Part shown: piece after piece, positions 36,497-46,091 of the stretch | How positions within the stretch are numbered: the stretch's first letter is position 1 | Layout: each line of letters starts with the position of its first letter | Source of the DNA: Pseudaminobacter soli (ex Li et al. 2025) | GTDB lineage: Bacteria > Pseudomonadota > Alphaproteobacteria > Rhizobiales > Rhizobiaceae | Assembly: GCF_003012705.1 (NCBI RefSeq) | Contig: NZ_PXYL01000016.1 | Coordinates: 46,060 to 110,059, forward strand | Length of the DNA stretch: 64,000 nucleotides | Reading direction: 5' to 3' | The notes under the pieces: generated by a model | What the model was told of the DNA's origin: nothing | The model's input: the letters and a program-made list of their open reading frames with translations, nothing else | The model's database searches: none | Translations under genes and position numbers: made by a program

Positions 36497-37686
36497 GGCA
36501 TTTCCACCACTGCGTGGCCGTTGCGCGCGGTGACGCGGCCGCCCTTGACGACCAGCGGACGCGGCGCGACATCGACGACAGCGTGGGCAATCGTCTCGCC
36601 GGTCAACAGCGTGAGGTCCGCCTTGCAGCCCTCTGCCAAACCGTAGCCTTCGAGGCGCATTACATCCGCTCCTCCTTGCGAAACGATGTGCAGCACGTGC
36701 TCAAGCTCGATGTCCGAGCGCAAGCCATTCTTCATGCCGACGATCTTGGCGCGGTCGAGCATGTCGGGCTGACCCCACGGCCCCCAGGTATCGCGGATGC
36801 CGTCGCAGCCGGCGCCGACACGGATGCCGGCCTGCTTGAGACGCATGATAGACGGCACGGTGGCCGACGGCGCGCCGGTCGTCAGGATCGCAACATCGAG
36901 CTCAGCGATCTGCTCGATCAGCTGGCCGACGCGCAGATAGTCGTTCATGCCGAGCGCAAAGGCGTGACTGATCGCGACTTTGCCCTGCATGCCGTTGGCG
37001 CGGATGCGCTCGAACATCAGCTCCATGGTGAATGCGCCGAGGTCGCCCGTTTCATGCAGGTGGATGTCGATCGGGCACTGGTGCTTCAGCGCGAGCGCGA
37101 AAATCGCGTCCAGCTGTCCCTTCGGATCGCGGTCGATGCCGCAGGGATCGATACCGCCCAGCACCTCGCAACCCTGGCTCAGCGCCTCGTCGAGCAGCTC
37201 CAGCGTGCCGGGCATCACCATCACGCCAGACTGCGGGAAGGCAACGATCTCGATGTCGATGATGCCCTTGAGCTTCTCGCGCGTCTCCATCACGCCATCG
37301 ACGATTGCAAGGCGGTGCACCGGGTCGATGTCGACATGGCTGCGGATATGGGTGGCCCCGTGGGCTGCGAGGCCGATCGCGTGCCGCATCGACTGACGGT
37401 GCGGATCAATGCCGATTGCCGTGCGGTTCTCACGCTCGAAGTCGATCCGCTCGCGCAGCACGGCGCGGCGGTTGTTCTCGTGCCACGGCATGCCCCAGGT
37501 CGTCTTGTCGAGATGGGTATGCGCATCGATCAGGCCCGGAACGGCAATGGCACCGTTGCCGTCCTCAGCCGCCATTCCGGGTTCCGCCTCGAAACGGCCG
37601 ATCCCGGCAATACGCCCGTCACGGATCAGCAGATCGCTGTTCGTCCCGCCATAGGGCCGCACGTTTCGGAGCAAAAGGTTGGTCAT
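36493..37686 (-). CDS. Cytosine deaminase/AtzC-like amidohydrolase
   Basis: 397 residues, cytosine-deaminase subfamily: GLIDAHTHLDKTTWG, the DIHLHETGD motif with the catalytic glutamate, SHAFALGM, and GCDGIRDTWGPWG with the metal aspartate. Known members deaminate cytosine, isocytosine, creatinine or the triazine ring product N-isopropylammelide. The much longer open frame reading on into the permease gene is not real; the start at 37686 begins the family sequence MTNLLLRNV. Same operon as the importer. Confidence 0.88.
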   Translation of the reverse strand: MTNLLLRNVRPYGGTNSDLLIRDGRIAGIGRFEAEPGMAAEDGNGAIAVPGLIDAHTHLDKTTWGMPWHENNRRAVLRERIDFERENRTAIGIDPHRQSMRHAIGLAAHGATHIRSHVDIDPVHRLAIVDGVMETREKLKGIIDIEIVAFPQSGVMVMPGTLELLDEALSQGCEVLGGIDPCGIDRDPKGQLDAIFALALKHQCPIDIHLHETGDLGAFTMELMFERIRANGMQGKVAISHAFALGMNDYLRVGQLIEQIAELDVAILTTGAPSATVPSIMRLKQAGIRVGAGCDGIRDTWGPWGQPDMLDRAKIVGMKNGLRSDIELEHVLHIVSQGGADVMRLEGYGLAEGCKADLTLLTGETIAHAVVDVAPRPLVVKGGRVTARNGHAVVEMP

Positions 37687-37691
37687 AGCGC

Positions 37692-38642
37692 TTACCTCAG
37701 TTTTGGATTGAGAACGTCGCGCAACCAGTCGCCCAGTATGTTCACGACGACGACGAGCAGGCAGAGCTGGATCACGGGAAAGAGCACGATCCACCACGAG
37801 CCGGAGAACAGGAACTGATTGCCGATGCGGATCAGCGTTCCCAATGACGGTTGTCCAGGCGGCATACCGATGCCGAGGAACGACAGCGTCGCTTCGGTCA
37901 GGATCGCCATGCCGAAGTTCAGCGTGGCGGCGACCAGCACCGGCGTCAGCGTGTTGGGCAGTATGTGGTACGCCAGGATGCGGCGGGACGGCACCTTGAG
38001 CAGTCTTGCCGCCTGGACGTATTCCTTGCTGCGCTCGACGATCGTCTGTGCGCGCACTGTGCGCGCATACTGCACCCACGATGACAGGGCGATTGCCAGA
38101 ACCAGCACGGCGGCGGCGCCGATCTCGCGCAGGTCGGCCGGAAGAAGCTGCCGGACAACCGTGGACACCAGGATCGCGATCAGGATAGTCGGGATCGACA
38201 GGGTGATATCGCCCAGACGCATCAGAATGTTGTCGATATACCCCCCGAAAAAGCCGGCGCAGAGGCCGGCCGTCATACCGATCACTAGCGACAGCGCCAC
38301 CGACGCGAGACCGATCACAATGGAGATGCGCGTGCCGTAGAGGATGGCCGACAGCATGTCGCGCCCTTGCGTGTCGGTACCGAGCAGGTAGGGCCATTCG
38401 CCGCCCTGTTCCCACATTGGCGGCAGTTCCGCCTTCCACATATCGAGTTGTGCGGCATCGTATGGGTTCTGTGGCGCGATCAGGGGCGCAAAGACCGCCG
38501 CAAGCACGAGCACTGCCAGGATCACTGCAGCGACAATCGCGGACTTGCTGTGCGTGAAGGACCACCAGACATCGCTGTTGCGGATGCGCTGTCTCATGCT
38601 GGGGCGGGGCGTGGCGCCTTGCTTCGAAACGTCGGTCGTCAT
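37692..38642 (-). CDS. Dipeptide/oligopeptide ABC importer permease (OppC/DppC-like)
   Basis: 316 residues. N-terminal cytoplasmic tail, first transmembrane helix AAVILAVLVLAAVFAPLIAP, then HLLGTDTQGRDML-like TDTQGRDMLSAILYG typical of DppC, and the coupling loop KEYVQAARLLKVPSRRILAYHILPN. Pairs with DppB-like permease directly upstream (17 bp apart). Confidence 0.93.
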   Translation of the reverse strand: MTTDVSKQGATPRPSMRQRIRNSDVWWSFTHSKSAIVAAVILAVLVLAAVFAPLIAPQNPYDAAQLDMWKAELPPMWEQGGEWPYLLGTDTQGRDMLSAILYGTRISIVIGLASVALSLVIGMTAGLCAGFFGGYIDNILMRLGDITLSIPTILIAILVSTVVRQLLPADLREIGAAAVLVLAIALSSWVQYARTVRAQTIVERSKEYVQAARLLKVPSRRILAYHILPNTLTPVLVAATLNFGMAILTEATLSFLGIGMPPGQPSLGTLIRIGNQFLFSGSWWIVLFPVIQLCLLVVVVNILGDWLRDVLNPKLR

Positions 38643-38659
38643 CGCCTGACCTTCCGCGG

Positions 38660-39628
38660 TTAGTGCGTGGCGCGCAGACGCGGGTCGATCACCGCATAGG
38701 TGATGTCAACCAGCGTGTTGAGCGCGACAAAGATGAAGGAGATGATGCAGAGATAGGCTGCCATCACCGGGATATCGAGGAAGGTGACCGCCTGGATGAA
38801 AAGCATCCCCATGCCCGGCCACTGGAAGACGGTTTCCGTGATCAGCGCGAAAGCAATCAGCGAACCGACGTTCATCGCCGTCATGGTCACAACCGGCATC
38901 AGGCAATTGCGCAGTGCGTGGCGGAAGTAGATTCGCCAGCGCGGAATGCCCCTGGCCCGCGCGAACTTCACATAGTCCGAACGCAGCACTTCCAGCATCT
39001 CAGCTCTCACCAAGCGCATGATAAGCGTGATTTGGTAGAGCGACAGCGCGATGGCCGGCAAGACGAGTGCCGCGCGCCCCGAGGGGGTCAGCAGTCCGGT
39101 CGACCACCAGCCGATCTGAACGACCTCACCCCGACCGAACGACGGCGACACTCCAAGCATGACTGAGAAGACGAGGATGAGCAGAATGCCGACCACGAAG
39201 CTGGGCAGGGAGACGCCGACGATCGAAAGGAATTGCAACGACTCCGTGTACCATCGCCCTCGCTTGATGGCTGTGAGCACCCCCAGCGGCAGTCCGACCA
39301 CTAGGGAAATCAAAGTGGCCACCAGTACCAACTCGAGCGTCGCCGGAAAGCGCTCGCCAATCAGGTTGAGCACGTCCTGTCCGTTGCGATAGGAAATACC
39401 AAAGTCGCCCTGCGCTGCATTGACGACAAAGCGCGCGAACTGAGTTGCGACACCGTCGTTCAACCCCATACGCTCACGCAGGTTATCGCGATCCGCCTGA
39501 GTCATCTGCTCGTTGGCCATGAGCTCGACCGGGTCGCCTGCAAGGCGGAATATCAGAAACGCGAGCATGGCAACGGCGAGCATGACCATGATGGCATTGC
39601 CGATGCGGCCAATAAGGAAAACCAGCAT
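38660..39628 (-). CDS. Dipeptide/oligopeptide ABC importer permease (OppB/DppB-like)
   Basis: 322 residues starting at MLVFLIGRIGNAIMVML; a longer in-frame start would add 59 residues of unlike sequence. Features LAGDPVELM, MGLNDGVATQF (DppB periplasmic loop) and the coupling loop LRSDYVKFARARGIPRWRIYFRHALRN. First gene of the operon permease B, permease C, deaminase, amidohydrolase, OppD, OppF. The nearest upstream operator-like site is about 300 bp away. Confidence 0.92.
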   Translation of the reverse strand: MLVFLIGRIGNAIMVMLAVAMLAFLIFRLAGDPVELMANEQMTQADRDNLRERMGLNDGVATQFARFVVNAAQGDFGISYRNGQDVLNLIGERFPATLELVLVATLISLVVGLPLGVLTAIKRGRWYTESLQFLSIVGVSLPSFVVGILLILVFSVMLGVSPSFGRGEVVQIGWWSTGLLTPSGRAALVLPAIALSLYQITLIMRLVRAEMLEVLRSDYVKFARARGIPRWRIYFRHALRNCLMPVVTMTAMNVGSLIAFALITETVFQWPGMGMLFIQAVTFLDIPVMAAYLCIISFIFVALNTLVDITYAVIDPRLRATH

Positions 39629-40326
39629 CCAAGGCCTCGTCAGTTGAGTTGGGGCTGAATCTGTTCTGCGAACAAGCGGATCACCGGTATGGCGAGTGCC
39701 ACATATCCGCCAACGCTTCCTTGCCCATACTCGCTCCTCCCGTTCGACGTGCCCCCATTCCGGAGGTCTTTTGTCCAGGCAACTGACATCGAAGAGGTGC
39801 TCCACCCACGCCCTTCGGCCAACACGAAACGTCGCCGCTCACGTTGCCGAGCGGGATTCGCCCGATCACCTTAATGGTCGCAATGCCGTTCGCTTGCTTT
39901 TCATATTGAGAACGCAGACCCACATTGTCAACTGTTTTGTCGACAATATGGGATGACTTCCTCTACGATATTGGCGGAACGAGGCCGTTCCAGCGATGGC
40001 CTGGCGCCCGGCTTGGACCGCAGGCTGAGTGGCGCGTCCTGGCCAAGTTTGAGAAGCGGACCACCCAGTCCGGCTTTCAAGCCCGTCAGAGCTGGCGAGC
40101 CGCCCACGCTGGAAAGGCGTTAAACGTGCTGGTTTCTATCGGTGCCTTTCTTCTCACGGGCGCTCACCCGGGTACTCAAAATTCAGAGACGGATAGATTG
40201 GCTATCGATACTTCGCGTTTGTGATAGCTCCTCCTGATTGTCTTCTTTGCGCACCGCGCTACCTACGAAGTTATTGATATGACGCTCAGAAAGCTGGCGT
40301 TTCTGCATGCCGGAAGTGAGGTTGCT
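39629..40326. other. 698-bp divergent intergenic region
   Basis: No gene supported. Contains the probable promoter and operator of the Opp operon (39924-39947) and the promoter of the DUF3300 gene. Open frames (39925-40224 and others) have no ribosome site or family similarity. The region 39780-39960 has mixed base composition. Confidence 0.5.
39924..39947. promoter_or_regulatory. Candidate GntR operator upstream of the Opp-type operon
   Basis: ATTGTCAAC (39924-39932), four bases, then TTGTCGACAAT, whose TTGTCGACAA (39937-39946) is a perfect 10-bp palindrome. Spacing and sequence repeat those at 29105-29126. The first start of the operon is 296 bp away, implying a long leader or another promoter. 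Confidence 0.55.
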
Positions 40327-41781
40327 ATGACACGCTGGGGTTTGATTTTGGCGGCCGTTTCCCTAGTCCTTGCCGCCGGCACGATTTCGCTTTCAGCAAC
40401 TTACGCGCAGGAACAAACAGGGGCTGCGAACGCCCCGACGGCCGGCACCTCTGCGCCGACCCCGCTCACTGAACATGAGCTGCAAGTTCTGGTCGCGCCG
40501 ATTGCGCTCTATCCTGACGAATTGATTGCCGTGATCTCGCAGGCGTCGCTCTATCCACTTCAGGTCGTCGAGGCCGATCGCTATCTCGGGCAGTACGCCA
40601 AGGACAAGAAGCTGAAGCCGAAAGCGAGTTGGGACGAGAGCGTGATCTCGCTGCTCAACTACCCCGATATCGTCAAGAAGATGAGCAGCGATCTCGAGTG
40701 GACACAAAAGCTGGGCGACGCGATCGCCAATCAGCAAAAGGACGTGCTTGTGGCCATCCAGCAACTACGCCACGAGGCGGTAGCCAAGGATATCATCAAG
40801 TCCGACGACAAGATCAAGGTGAGCGAGGAGAACGCCAAGGTCGTCATACAGTCGGCGAGCCCCGATCAGGTGTACGTGCCCCAGTATGAGCCACAGATGC
40901 TCTACGTGGCCGACTACCCGCCAGAGCCGATCTCCTACTATCCCGAACCCTATCCCGACTACTGGTATCCGACGGCCCCCTTCTATGCCGCAGCCCTGAC
41001 TGGCGCCGCGTGGGCTGCTGCCATCGACTGGAACGACTGGGGAATCTGGGGCGGACGCTGGAACGGCGACGTCGACATCGACTGCAACCATTGCTTCAAG
41101 AACCGCGACTTCAACGGCAAGGTCAATCTCAACGATGTCGACTGGCGGAACGTCGACCGTTCGAAAATCAATATCAACCAGGATCAGTTTGCAAAGTTCA
41201 ACCAGTCGAACGTCAGGAACAGTCTGGAACGCAACAGCGCCAACGACCTTCGTAACAGGACAGCCAGCATCAAGAACGAGCGCAGGTCGGCCAAGACAGC
41301 CAAGGCAGGCAACGTTGGCAAGAGCACGCTCGAAGGATTGAAGAACCAGCCCGGTCGGAACACGGCCAGCGCCAACAAGCCCAATGCAAACAAGCCAAAC
41401 GTCAACAAGGCGAACATCAACAAGCCGAACGTCAACAAGCCCAATGCCAAAAACGTCAGTGCGAAGAAAGCCAATCCCAACAAGGCAAATGCGCGCAAGC
41501 CCAACGTCAAGACGGCGGCCAATGTCGATCGGCCGTCCGGCAAAGGGAAATCGGCAGGCAAGGCCCACAATCGGCCGCAGAAGCCTTCCAACGTCGCCAG
41601 TGCCCGTCACGGCAAGATACAGAACGGCGCATCAAATCGGGGTGCTTACGCGATGGGGGCTGGGTCACATGGCAGGCATGGTACGAACGCGCATAGGCCT
41701 CGTCGGCACATGGCTGGACCGGGCGGCGGTGGTGGTTTTCGTGGCGGTGGTGGCCGCGGTGGCGGCGGGCGTCGGCGCTGA
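40327..41781 (+). CDS. DUF3300 secreted/surface protein with Asn-Lys-Pro repeats
   Basis: 484 residues, function unknown. Signal peptide ending near TYAQEQ (about residue 30), then the DUF3300 domain (LQVLVAPIALYPDELIAVISQASLYPLQVVEADRYL and later QVYVPQYEPQMLYV), a Trp/Tyr/Asp-rich section, then a lysine/asparagine-rich tail with KPNVNKPN-type tandem units (coded around 41377-41456) and a Gly/Arg C-terminus (GGGGGFRGGGGRGGGGRRR). The tail looks disordered and basic, possibly binding nucleic acid or polysaccharide. ATG 40327 has GTGAGG upstream; 40279 is an alternative without a site. Confidence 0.85.
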   Translation: MTRWGLILAAVSLVLAAGTISLSATYAQEQTGAANAPTAGTSAPTPLTEHELQVLVAPIALYPDELIAVISQASLYPLQVVEADRYLGQYAKDKKLKPKASWDESVISLLNYPDIVKKMSSDLEWTQKLGDAIANQQKDVLVAIQQLRHEAVAKDIIKSDDKIKVSEENAKVVIQSASPDQVYVPQYEPQMLYVADYPPEPISYYPEPYPDYWYPTAPFYAAALTGAAWAAAIDWNDWGIWGGRWNGDVDIDCNHCFKNRDFNGKVNLNDVDWRNVDRSKININQDQFAKFNQSNVRNSLERNSANDLRNRTASIKNERRSAKTAKAGNVGKSTLEGLKNQPGRNTASANKPNANKPNVNKANINKPNVNKPNAKNVSAKKANPNKANARKPNVKTAANVDRPSGKGKSAGKAHNRPQKPSNVASARHGKIQNGASNRGAYAMGAGSHGRHGTNAHRPRRHMAGPGGGGGFRGGGGRGGGGRRR

Positions 41782-41841
41782 GGGGGCTAGCTGTCACTGC
41801 AGCGGCGTCTTGACGTGCCTGGGGAGCGCCTCAACAGCGGG

Positions 41842-43518
41842 TCAATTTGCTTTCCAGATCCAGATGCCGTCTTCACCATACTCGAGGACGGCATCATAGA
41901 AGCCACCCGCGGCGCCATCGGCTTCCTCGAAATTGACGCAAGCGATCGGGTTCTCGCCAAAGCCGCTCAGCACTCGATTCAGCTGATCGACATGCAGAAC
42001 CTCTTCGACTTTTTCCAGGAAGACAAACCGCGGAGCCGCCAGGAGAACGCTTGCAAGGCGCAGAAGCTGCTGCTCGTGTGTCGTAAGGGCCTGTTCCCAA
42101 TCCTGTTCGGTGTCCAGCCCACTTCTCACCAGATGTCCAAGATTCAGGTCGCCTAACAGCCCTAAAATCCGCTCCTCCGGGACTTGCCTTGCCTTCTCGG
42201 GAGGTTGCAGCATTTGGCGCAACGTTCCCTGAGGCAAATAGGATTGCTGAGGAACGAAGCCGATTTCATCGCGGCCGGGGAGAATGATGCGCCCGGTGCC
42301 GGCAGCAGGAATGCCGGCAGTTGCCCGAAACAACGCCATGCCCGGACCTTCATCCGGGCCGGTCACCAGTATTCGCCGGCCAACAGGGATCGAAACGTTC
42401 AGATCCTTCAGCAGAGGCTTTCCTGTGGGCGAGAGCAACGTCAGGTGCTCGTAGGAAAGATGCGCTTCGGCTTCGACGACTTCGACACCTTCCGAAGTCT
42501 TCGCGCTAACGTTTTCGATAGCTTCCGACAGCGAGTTCAGACGAGTGACCACAGCCGCGAAGGTCGAAATCTGCTGAAACTGGGTGACGATGAACGAGAA
42601 CGCCGCCACCAGCATCGCAAAGGCAGCCGCCGACTGGGTGATCACGCCGAATTCGATTTCCCCCCGGAAGAAGGCGGGCGCTATGATGAGCGCGGGGATG
42701 ATCTGAATCATCCAGTTATAACCGGTCGTGAAGAACCCGACATTGCGGTTGATGGCCGTGATTCGCCGGAAATTGGAGATCAGATCGTCGAGACGTCCCC
42801 TCAAAAGAACGGCCTGCTGCTCTTCGCCGCGGGCCACGATGATCGGTTCGGCGTTTTCGCGAACATGGATGAGACCAGCACGAAAGGCGGCCTCCTTGTC
42901 GAGCTGATCATAATTGAGACCGATTAGCGGCCGGCCCAGCGAGATCGTGAGGTAGGAACCGCATGCCGCGTACAGAACGGCTATAACAAACAGCAAGGGG
43001 TTGATCGTCCAGAGCACACCGGAAAAAGCAAAGACGGTGAGGCTGCTGTTGAGCGCCATGATGATGAAGGAAAGAGTGGTAGTCGTGAATGCCCGGATGT
43101 CCTCCGAAATTCTCTGGTCCGGGTGCGAGAGTGTCCCCGAAGCATCGAGCCGATAGTAGGTTCCGTCTGCCAGATACATTCCCACGGCCCGGCGCGTGAG
43201 GAACTCGCGCCAGAGCAAGGCAAGTCGCTCCTCGGCAAATCGGGCAAAGACCGCCACCAACGTGGATGCAGCGAACACACCTATGTAGAACACGGCCTGC
43301 CGCATGAATTCGTCGGTGCGCCGCTCGGCGATTGCACTCATGAAGTTTCGGCCAACATAGCTGTTGACGACGTTCAGAATGCTAACTCCGAACAAGAGAG
43401 CAGCCAGGCCGATAAACAACAGCTTGGCCTTCCGGCCGACCTCGGAGCTCGCAAAAATCCTGACCGTCCGCACGAACCGGCCTGCGGTCACCCTGAGCGG
43501 CGTTTGCTGCCGGTCCAT
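41842..43518 (-). CDS. ABC exporter-like protein (YddA/SbmA/ABCD-type) with a degenerate nucleotide-binding domain
   Basis: 558 residues: an N-terminal membrane domain of the SbmA/BacA-like and ABCD type (residues about 30-340, several helices, with LALLWREFLTRR), then an ABC domain. The ABC fold is present but its catalytic motifs are lost: Walker A reads GPDEGPGMAL (387-396), with M394 in place of the lysine and A395 in place of Ser/Thr; Walker B reads FVFLEKVEEVL, with D to E502 and E to K503; the LSGGQ signature reads LTTHEQQ; no switch histidine is visible near the end. The Q-loop FVPQQ remains. It should not hydrolyse ATP, so it may be driven by the proton gradient, as BacA/SbmA proteins are. 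It precedes no partner ABC gene. Confidence 0.82.
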   Translation of the reverse strand: MDRQQTPLRVTAGRFVRTVRIFASSEVGRKAKLLFIGLAALLFGVSILNVVNSYVGRNFMSAIAERRTDEFMRQAVFYIGVFAASTLVAVFARFAEERLALLWREFLTRRAVGMYLADGTYYRLDASGTLSHPDQRISEDIRAFTTTTLSFIIMALNSSLTVFAFSGVLWTINPLLFVIAVLYAACGSYLTISLGRPLIGLNYDQLDKEAAFRAGLIHVRENAEPIIVARGEEQQAVLLRGRLDDLISNFRRITAINRNVGFFTTGYNWMIQIIPALIIAPAFFRGEIEFGVITQSAAAFAMLVAAFSFIVTQFQQISTFAAVVTRLNSLSEAIENVSAKTSEGVEVVEAEAHLSYEHLTLLSPTGKPLLKDLNVSIPVGRRILVTGPDEGPGMALFRATAGIPAAGTGRIILPGRDEIGFVPQQSYLPQGTLRQMLQPPEKARQVPEERILGLLGDLNLGHLVRSGLDTEQDWEQALTTHEQQLLRLASVLLAAPRFVFLEKVEEVLHVDQLNRVLSGFGENPIACVNFEEADGAAGGFYDAVLEYGEDGIWIWKAN

Positions 43519-43628
43519 GTCCTCCCCTCCGCGAGCTACAACTCCATGATGTCCTCGAAAGGACTATGTAGGACGGCTGGGGATCGAGCAGCCTTGCAGC
43601 GGCGAGCGACGGCCCTCCACCGTCGCTG

Positions 43629-46091
43629 TCAGATATTGTCGCCTTCAGTGGAGGTTCCTCTGGCCGCTTTCGCGCCTTTCGTGCCCCACTTCCATCCGGT
43701 GATTGAGGGCATGTCGTCGCCGTGTTGCTCGATATAACGCCGATGTTCGATCAATTTTTGATGAATCGCCTGCTTGAAGTAGGCGGCACGGGCACCGAGT
43801 TGCGGCAATCGGTCGATGACGTCTTCGACAAGGTGGAACCGGTCGAGTTCATTCAGGACCACCATATCGAATGGTGTCGTGGTCGTGCCTTCCTCTTTAT
43901 AGCCGCGCACATGCAGGTTGCCGTGGTTCGTTCGCCGATAGGTAAGCCGGTGGATCAACCAGGGATAGCCATGAAAGGCGAAGATGATCGGCTTGTCCTT
44001 GGTGAACAGGGTATCAAAATCGCGATCTGACAATCCGTGCGGATGCTCCTCCTCCGGTTGGAGTTTCATCAGGTTGACCACGTTGATGACGCGCACCTTC
44101 AATTCCGGCAGGTGCTCGTGGATCAGCTGGACGGCTGCGAGTGTCTCCAAGGTCGGAACGTCGCCGCAACACGCCATGACGACATCGGGTTCAACGCCCT
44201 TGTCGTTGCTCGCCCATTCCCAGATGCCCAGTCCTTCGCTGCAATGCTTGATGGCTTCATCCATGTTCAGCCATTGCGGTGCGGGCTGCTTGCCGGCGAC
44301 CACGACGTTGACGTAGTCGCGGCTGCGCAAGCAGTGATCCGTGACGGAAAGCAGTGTGTTGGCGTCCGGCGGCAAGTAGACCCGGATCACGTCCGCCTTT
44401 TTGTTGACGACGTGATCGATGAAGCCAGGGTCCTGATGGCTGAAACCGTTGTGATCCTGCCGCCATACATGGGAGCTGAGGAAGTAGTTCAATGAGGCAA
44501 TGGGCCTCCGCCAAGGGATTTCCTGGCATACTTTCAGCCACTTGGCATGTTGGTTGAACATTGAGTCGATGATGTGAATGAAGGCTTCGTAGCAGGAGAA
44601 GAAGCCATGGCGCCCAGTTAGCAGATAACCCTCCAGCCATCCTTGGCATTGATGCTCGCTAAGAACTTCCATGACGCGGCCGTCCGGAGAGAGATGATCG
44701 TCGTCTGGGTAGATTTCGGCCATGTAGCAGCGATCGGTGACCTCCAGCACATCCTGCCAGCGATTGGAGTTGTTCTCGTCTGGGCTGAACAGTCGGAAGT
44801 TCTTGCTGCCCATGTTCAACTTCATGACATCACGCAGGAACTTGCCCATGACACGTGCCGACTCGGCCGTCGTCGCGCCGGGGCTGGGGACCGATACCGC
44901 GTAGTCTTCGAAGTTCGGCATCTTCAGGTCACGCAGCAGCAGCCCGCCGTTGGCGTGCGGGTTGTCGCTCATTCTGCGGTGACCAACCGGGGCCAGGGAT
45001 GCCAATTCCGGTTTGAGGCGGCCTTCCTTGTCGAACAGTTCCTCAGGCCGGTAGCTTTTCATCCACTGTTCGAGAATGCGAATGTGTTCCGGCTTGTCCA
45101 TCTCGCCCATGGGCACCTGATGCGACCGCCAGTAGTCCTCACATTTCTTGCCATCGATCTCCGGCGGGCAGGTCCAGCCCTTGGGCGTGCGGAAGACGAT
45201 CATCGGCCACGAGGGGCGCTTCTCATTCCCGTTGTCGCGGGCGTTGGACCAGATTTTCCGGATTTCCTCCACTATGGTGTCAAGCGTTCCGGCCAACTGC
45301 TGGTGTATGTCTGCCGGGTCGCGTCCTTCGACGAAATACGGCGTGTAGCCCATGCCCTCCAAGAACTTCCTCAATTCGTCCTCGGGTATGCGGGCAAGGA
45401 AGCACGGATTGGCGATCTTGTAGCCGTTCAGATGCAGGATGGGCAGCACGCAACCATCGCGGGCGGGGTTCAGGAACTTGTTGCCCTGCCAGCCGGTGGC
45501 AAGTGGCCCCGTCTCGGCCTCTCCGTCCCCGATGATACAGGCGACGATCAGGTCTGGGTTATCAAAGGCTGCGCCATAGGCATGGCTCAAGCAATAGCCG
45601 AGCTCGCCTCCTTCGTGGATACTGCCCGGCGTCTCAGGAGCGACGTGGCTAGGGATACCGCCCGGAAAGCTGAACTGCTTGAACAGCCGCCTCATGCCCT
45701 CCGTGTCCTGGCTGATATTCGGGTAGACCTCGCTGTAAGTTCCCTCCAGGTAGGCGTGTGCGACCAGGGATGGTCCCCCGTGCCCCGGTCCGATGATGTA
45801 GATCATGTCGAGATCATCGCGCTTGATGATCCGGTTGAGGTGAACGTAGAGCATGTTCAAGCCAGGCGACGTTCCCCAGTGGCCCAGAAGCCGGGGCTTG
45901 ATGTCCTCTCGCTTCAGAGGTTCTTTCAGCAGCGGATTGTCGAGAAGATAGATCTGGCCGACCGACAGGTAATTCGACGCCCGCCAGTAGGCATCCAGCA
46001 ATTGAAGTTCTTTCGCCGATAATGGCCCTGCCGCCGTCGATCGATCGCTGGCTGGGAGCTCTTGATCTTGTGCCGTTTGAAGCGAAGCCAT
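43629..46091 (-). CDS. xfp: Phosphoketolase (xylulose-5-phosphate/fructose-6-phosphate)
   Basis: 820 residues, the usual length. TPP enzyme splitting xylulose-5-P (or fructose-6-P) with phosphate to acetyl-P and glyceraldehyde-3-P (or erythrose-4-P). Family features include GPGHGGP (about residue 97), the TPP-binding [15 protein letters not shown] with a following N, and a C-terminal [17 protein letters not shown]. Start at 46091 follows GAGGAGG; a longer open frame upstream adds only unlike sequence. No acetate kinase or phosphotransacetylase is next to it. It lies alone between unrelated genes. Confidence 0.93.
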   Translation of the reverse strand: MASLQTAQDQELPASDRSTAAGPLSAKELQLLDAYWRASNYLSVGQIYLLDNPLLKEPLKREDIKPRLLGHWGTSPGLNMLYVHLNRIIKRDDLDMIYIIGPGHGGPSLVAHAYLEGTYSEVYPNISQDTEGMRRLFKQFSFPGGIPSHVAPETPGSIHEGGELGYCLSHAYGAAFDNPDLIVACIIGDGEAETGPLATGWQGNKFLNPARDGCVLPILHLNGYKIANPCFLARIPEDELRKFLEGMGYTPYFVEGRDPADIHQQLAGTLDTIVEEIRKIWSNARDNGNEKRPSWPMIVFRTPKGWTCPPEIDGKKCEDYWRSHQVPMGEMDKPEHIRILEQWMKSYRPEELFDKEGRLKPELASLAPVGHRRMSDNPHANGGLLLRDLKMPNFEDYAVSVPSPGATTAESARVMGKFLRDVMKLNMGSKNFRLFSPDENNSNRWQDVLEVTDRCYMAEIYPDDDHLSPDGRVMEVLSEHQCQGWLEGYLLTGRHGFFSCYEAFIHIIDSMFNQHAKWLKVCQEIPWRRPIASLNYFLSSHVWRQDHNGFSHQDPGFIDHVVNKKADVIRVYLPPDANTLLSVTDHCLRSRDYVNVVVAGKQPAPQWLNMDEAIKHCSEGLGIWEWASNDKGVEPDVVMACCGDVPTLETLAAVQLIHEHLPELKVRVINVVNLMKLQPEEEHPHGLSDRDFDTLFTKDKPIIFAFHGYPWLIHRLTYRRTNHGNLHVRGYKEEGTTTTPFDMVVLNELDRFHLVEDVIDRLPQLGARAAYFKQAIHQKLIEHRRYIEQHGDDMPSITGWKWGTKGAKAARGTSTEGDNI

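Noticed and set aside
36493..38565. 690-codon minus-strand frame reading from the permease region into the deaminase-like gene
   Set aside because: The first part is out of frame with the permease coding sequence; the real enzyme begins at 37686 with the family N-terminus.
39925..40224. 99-codon plus-strand frame next to the Opp operator
   Set aside because: Starts inside the operator, has no ribosome site and a low-information translation.
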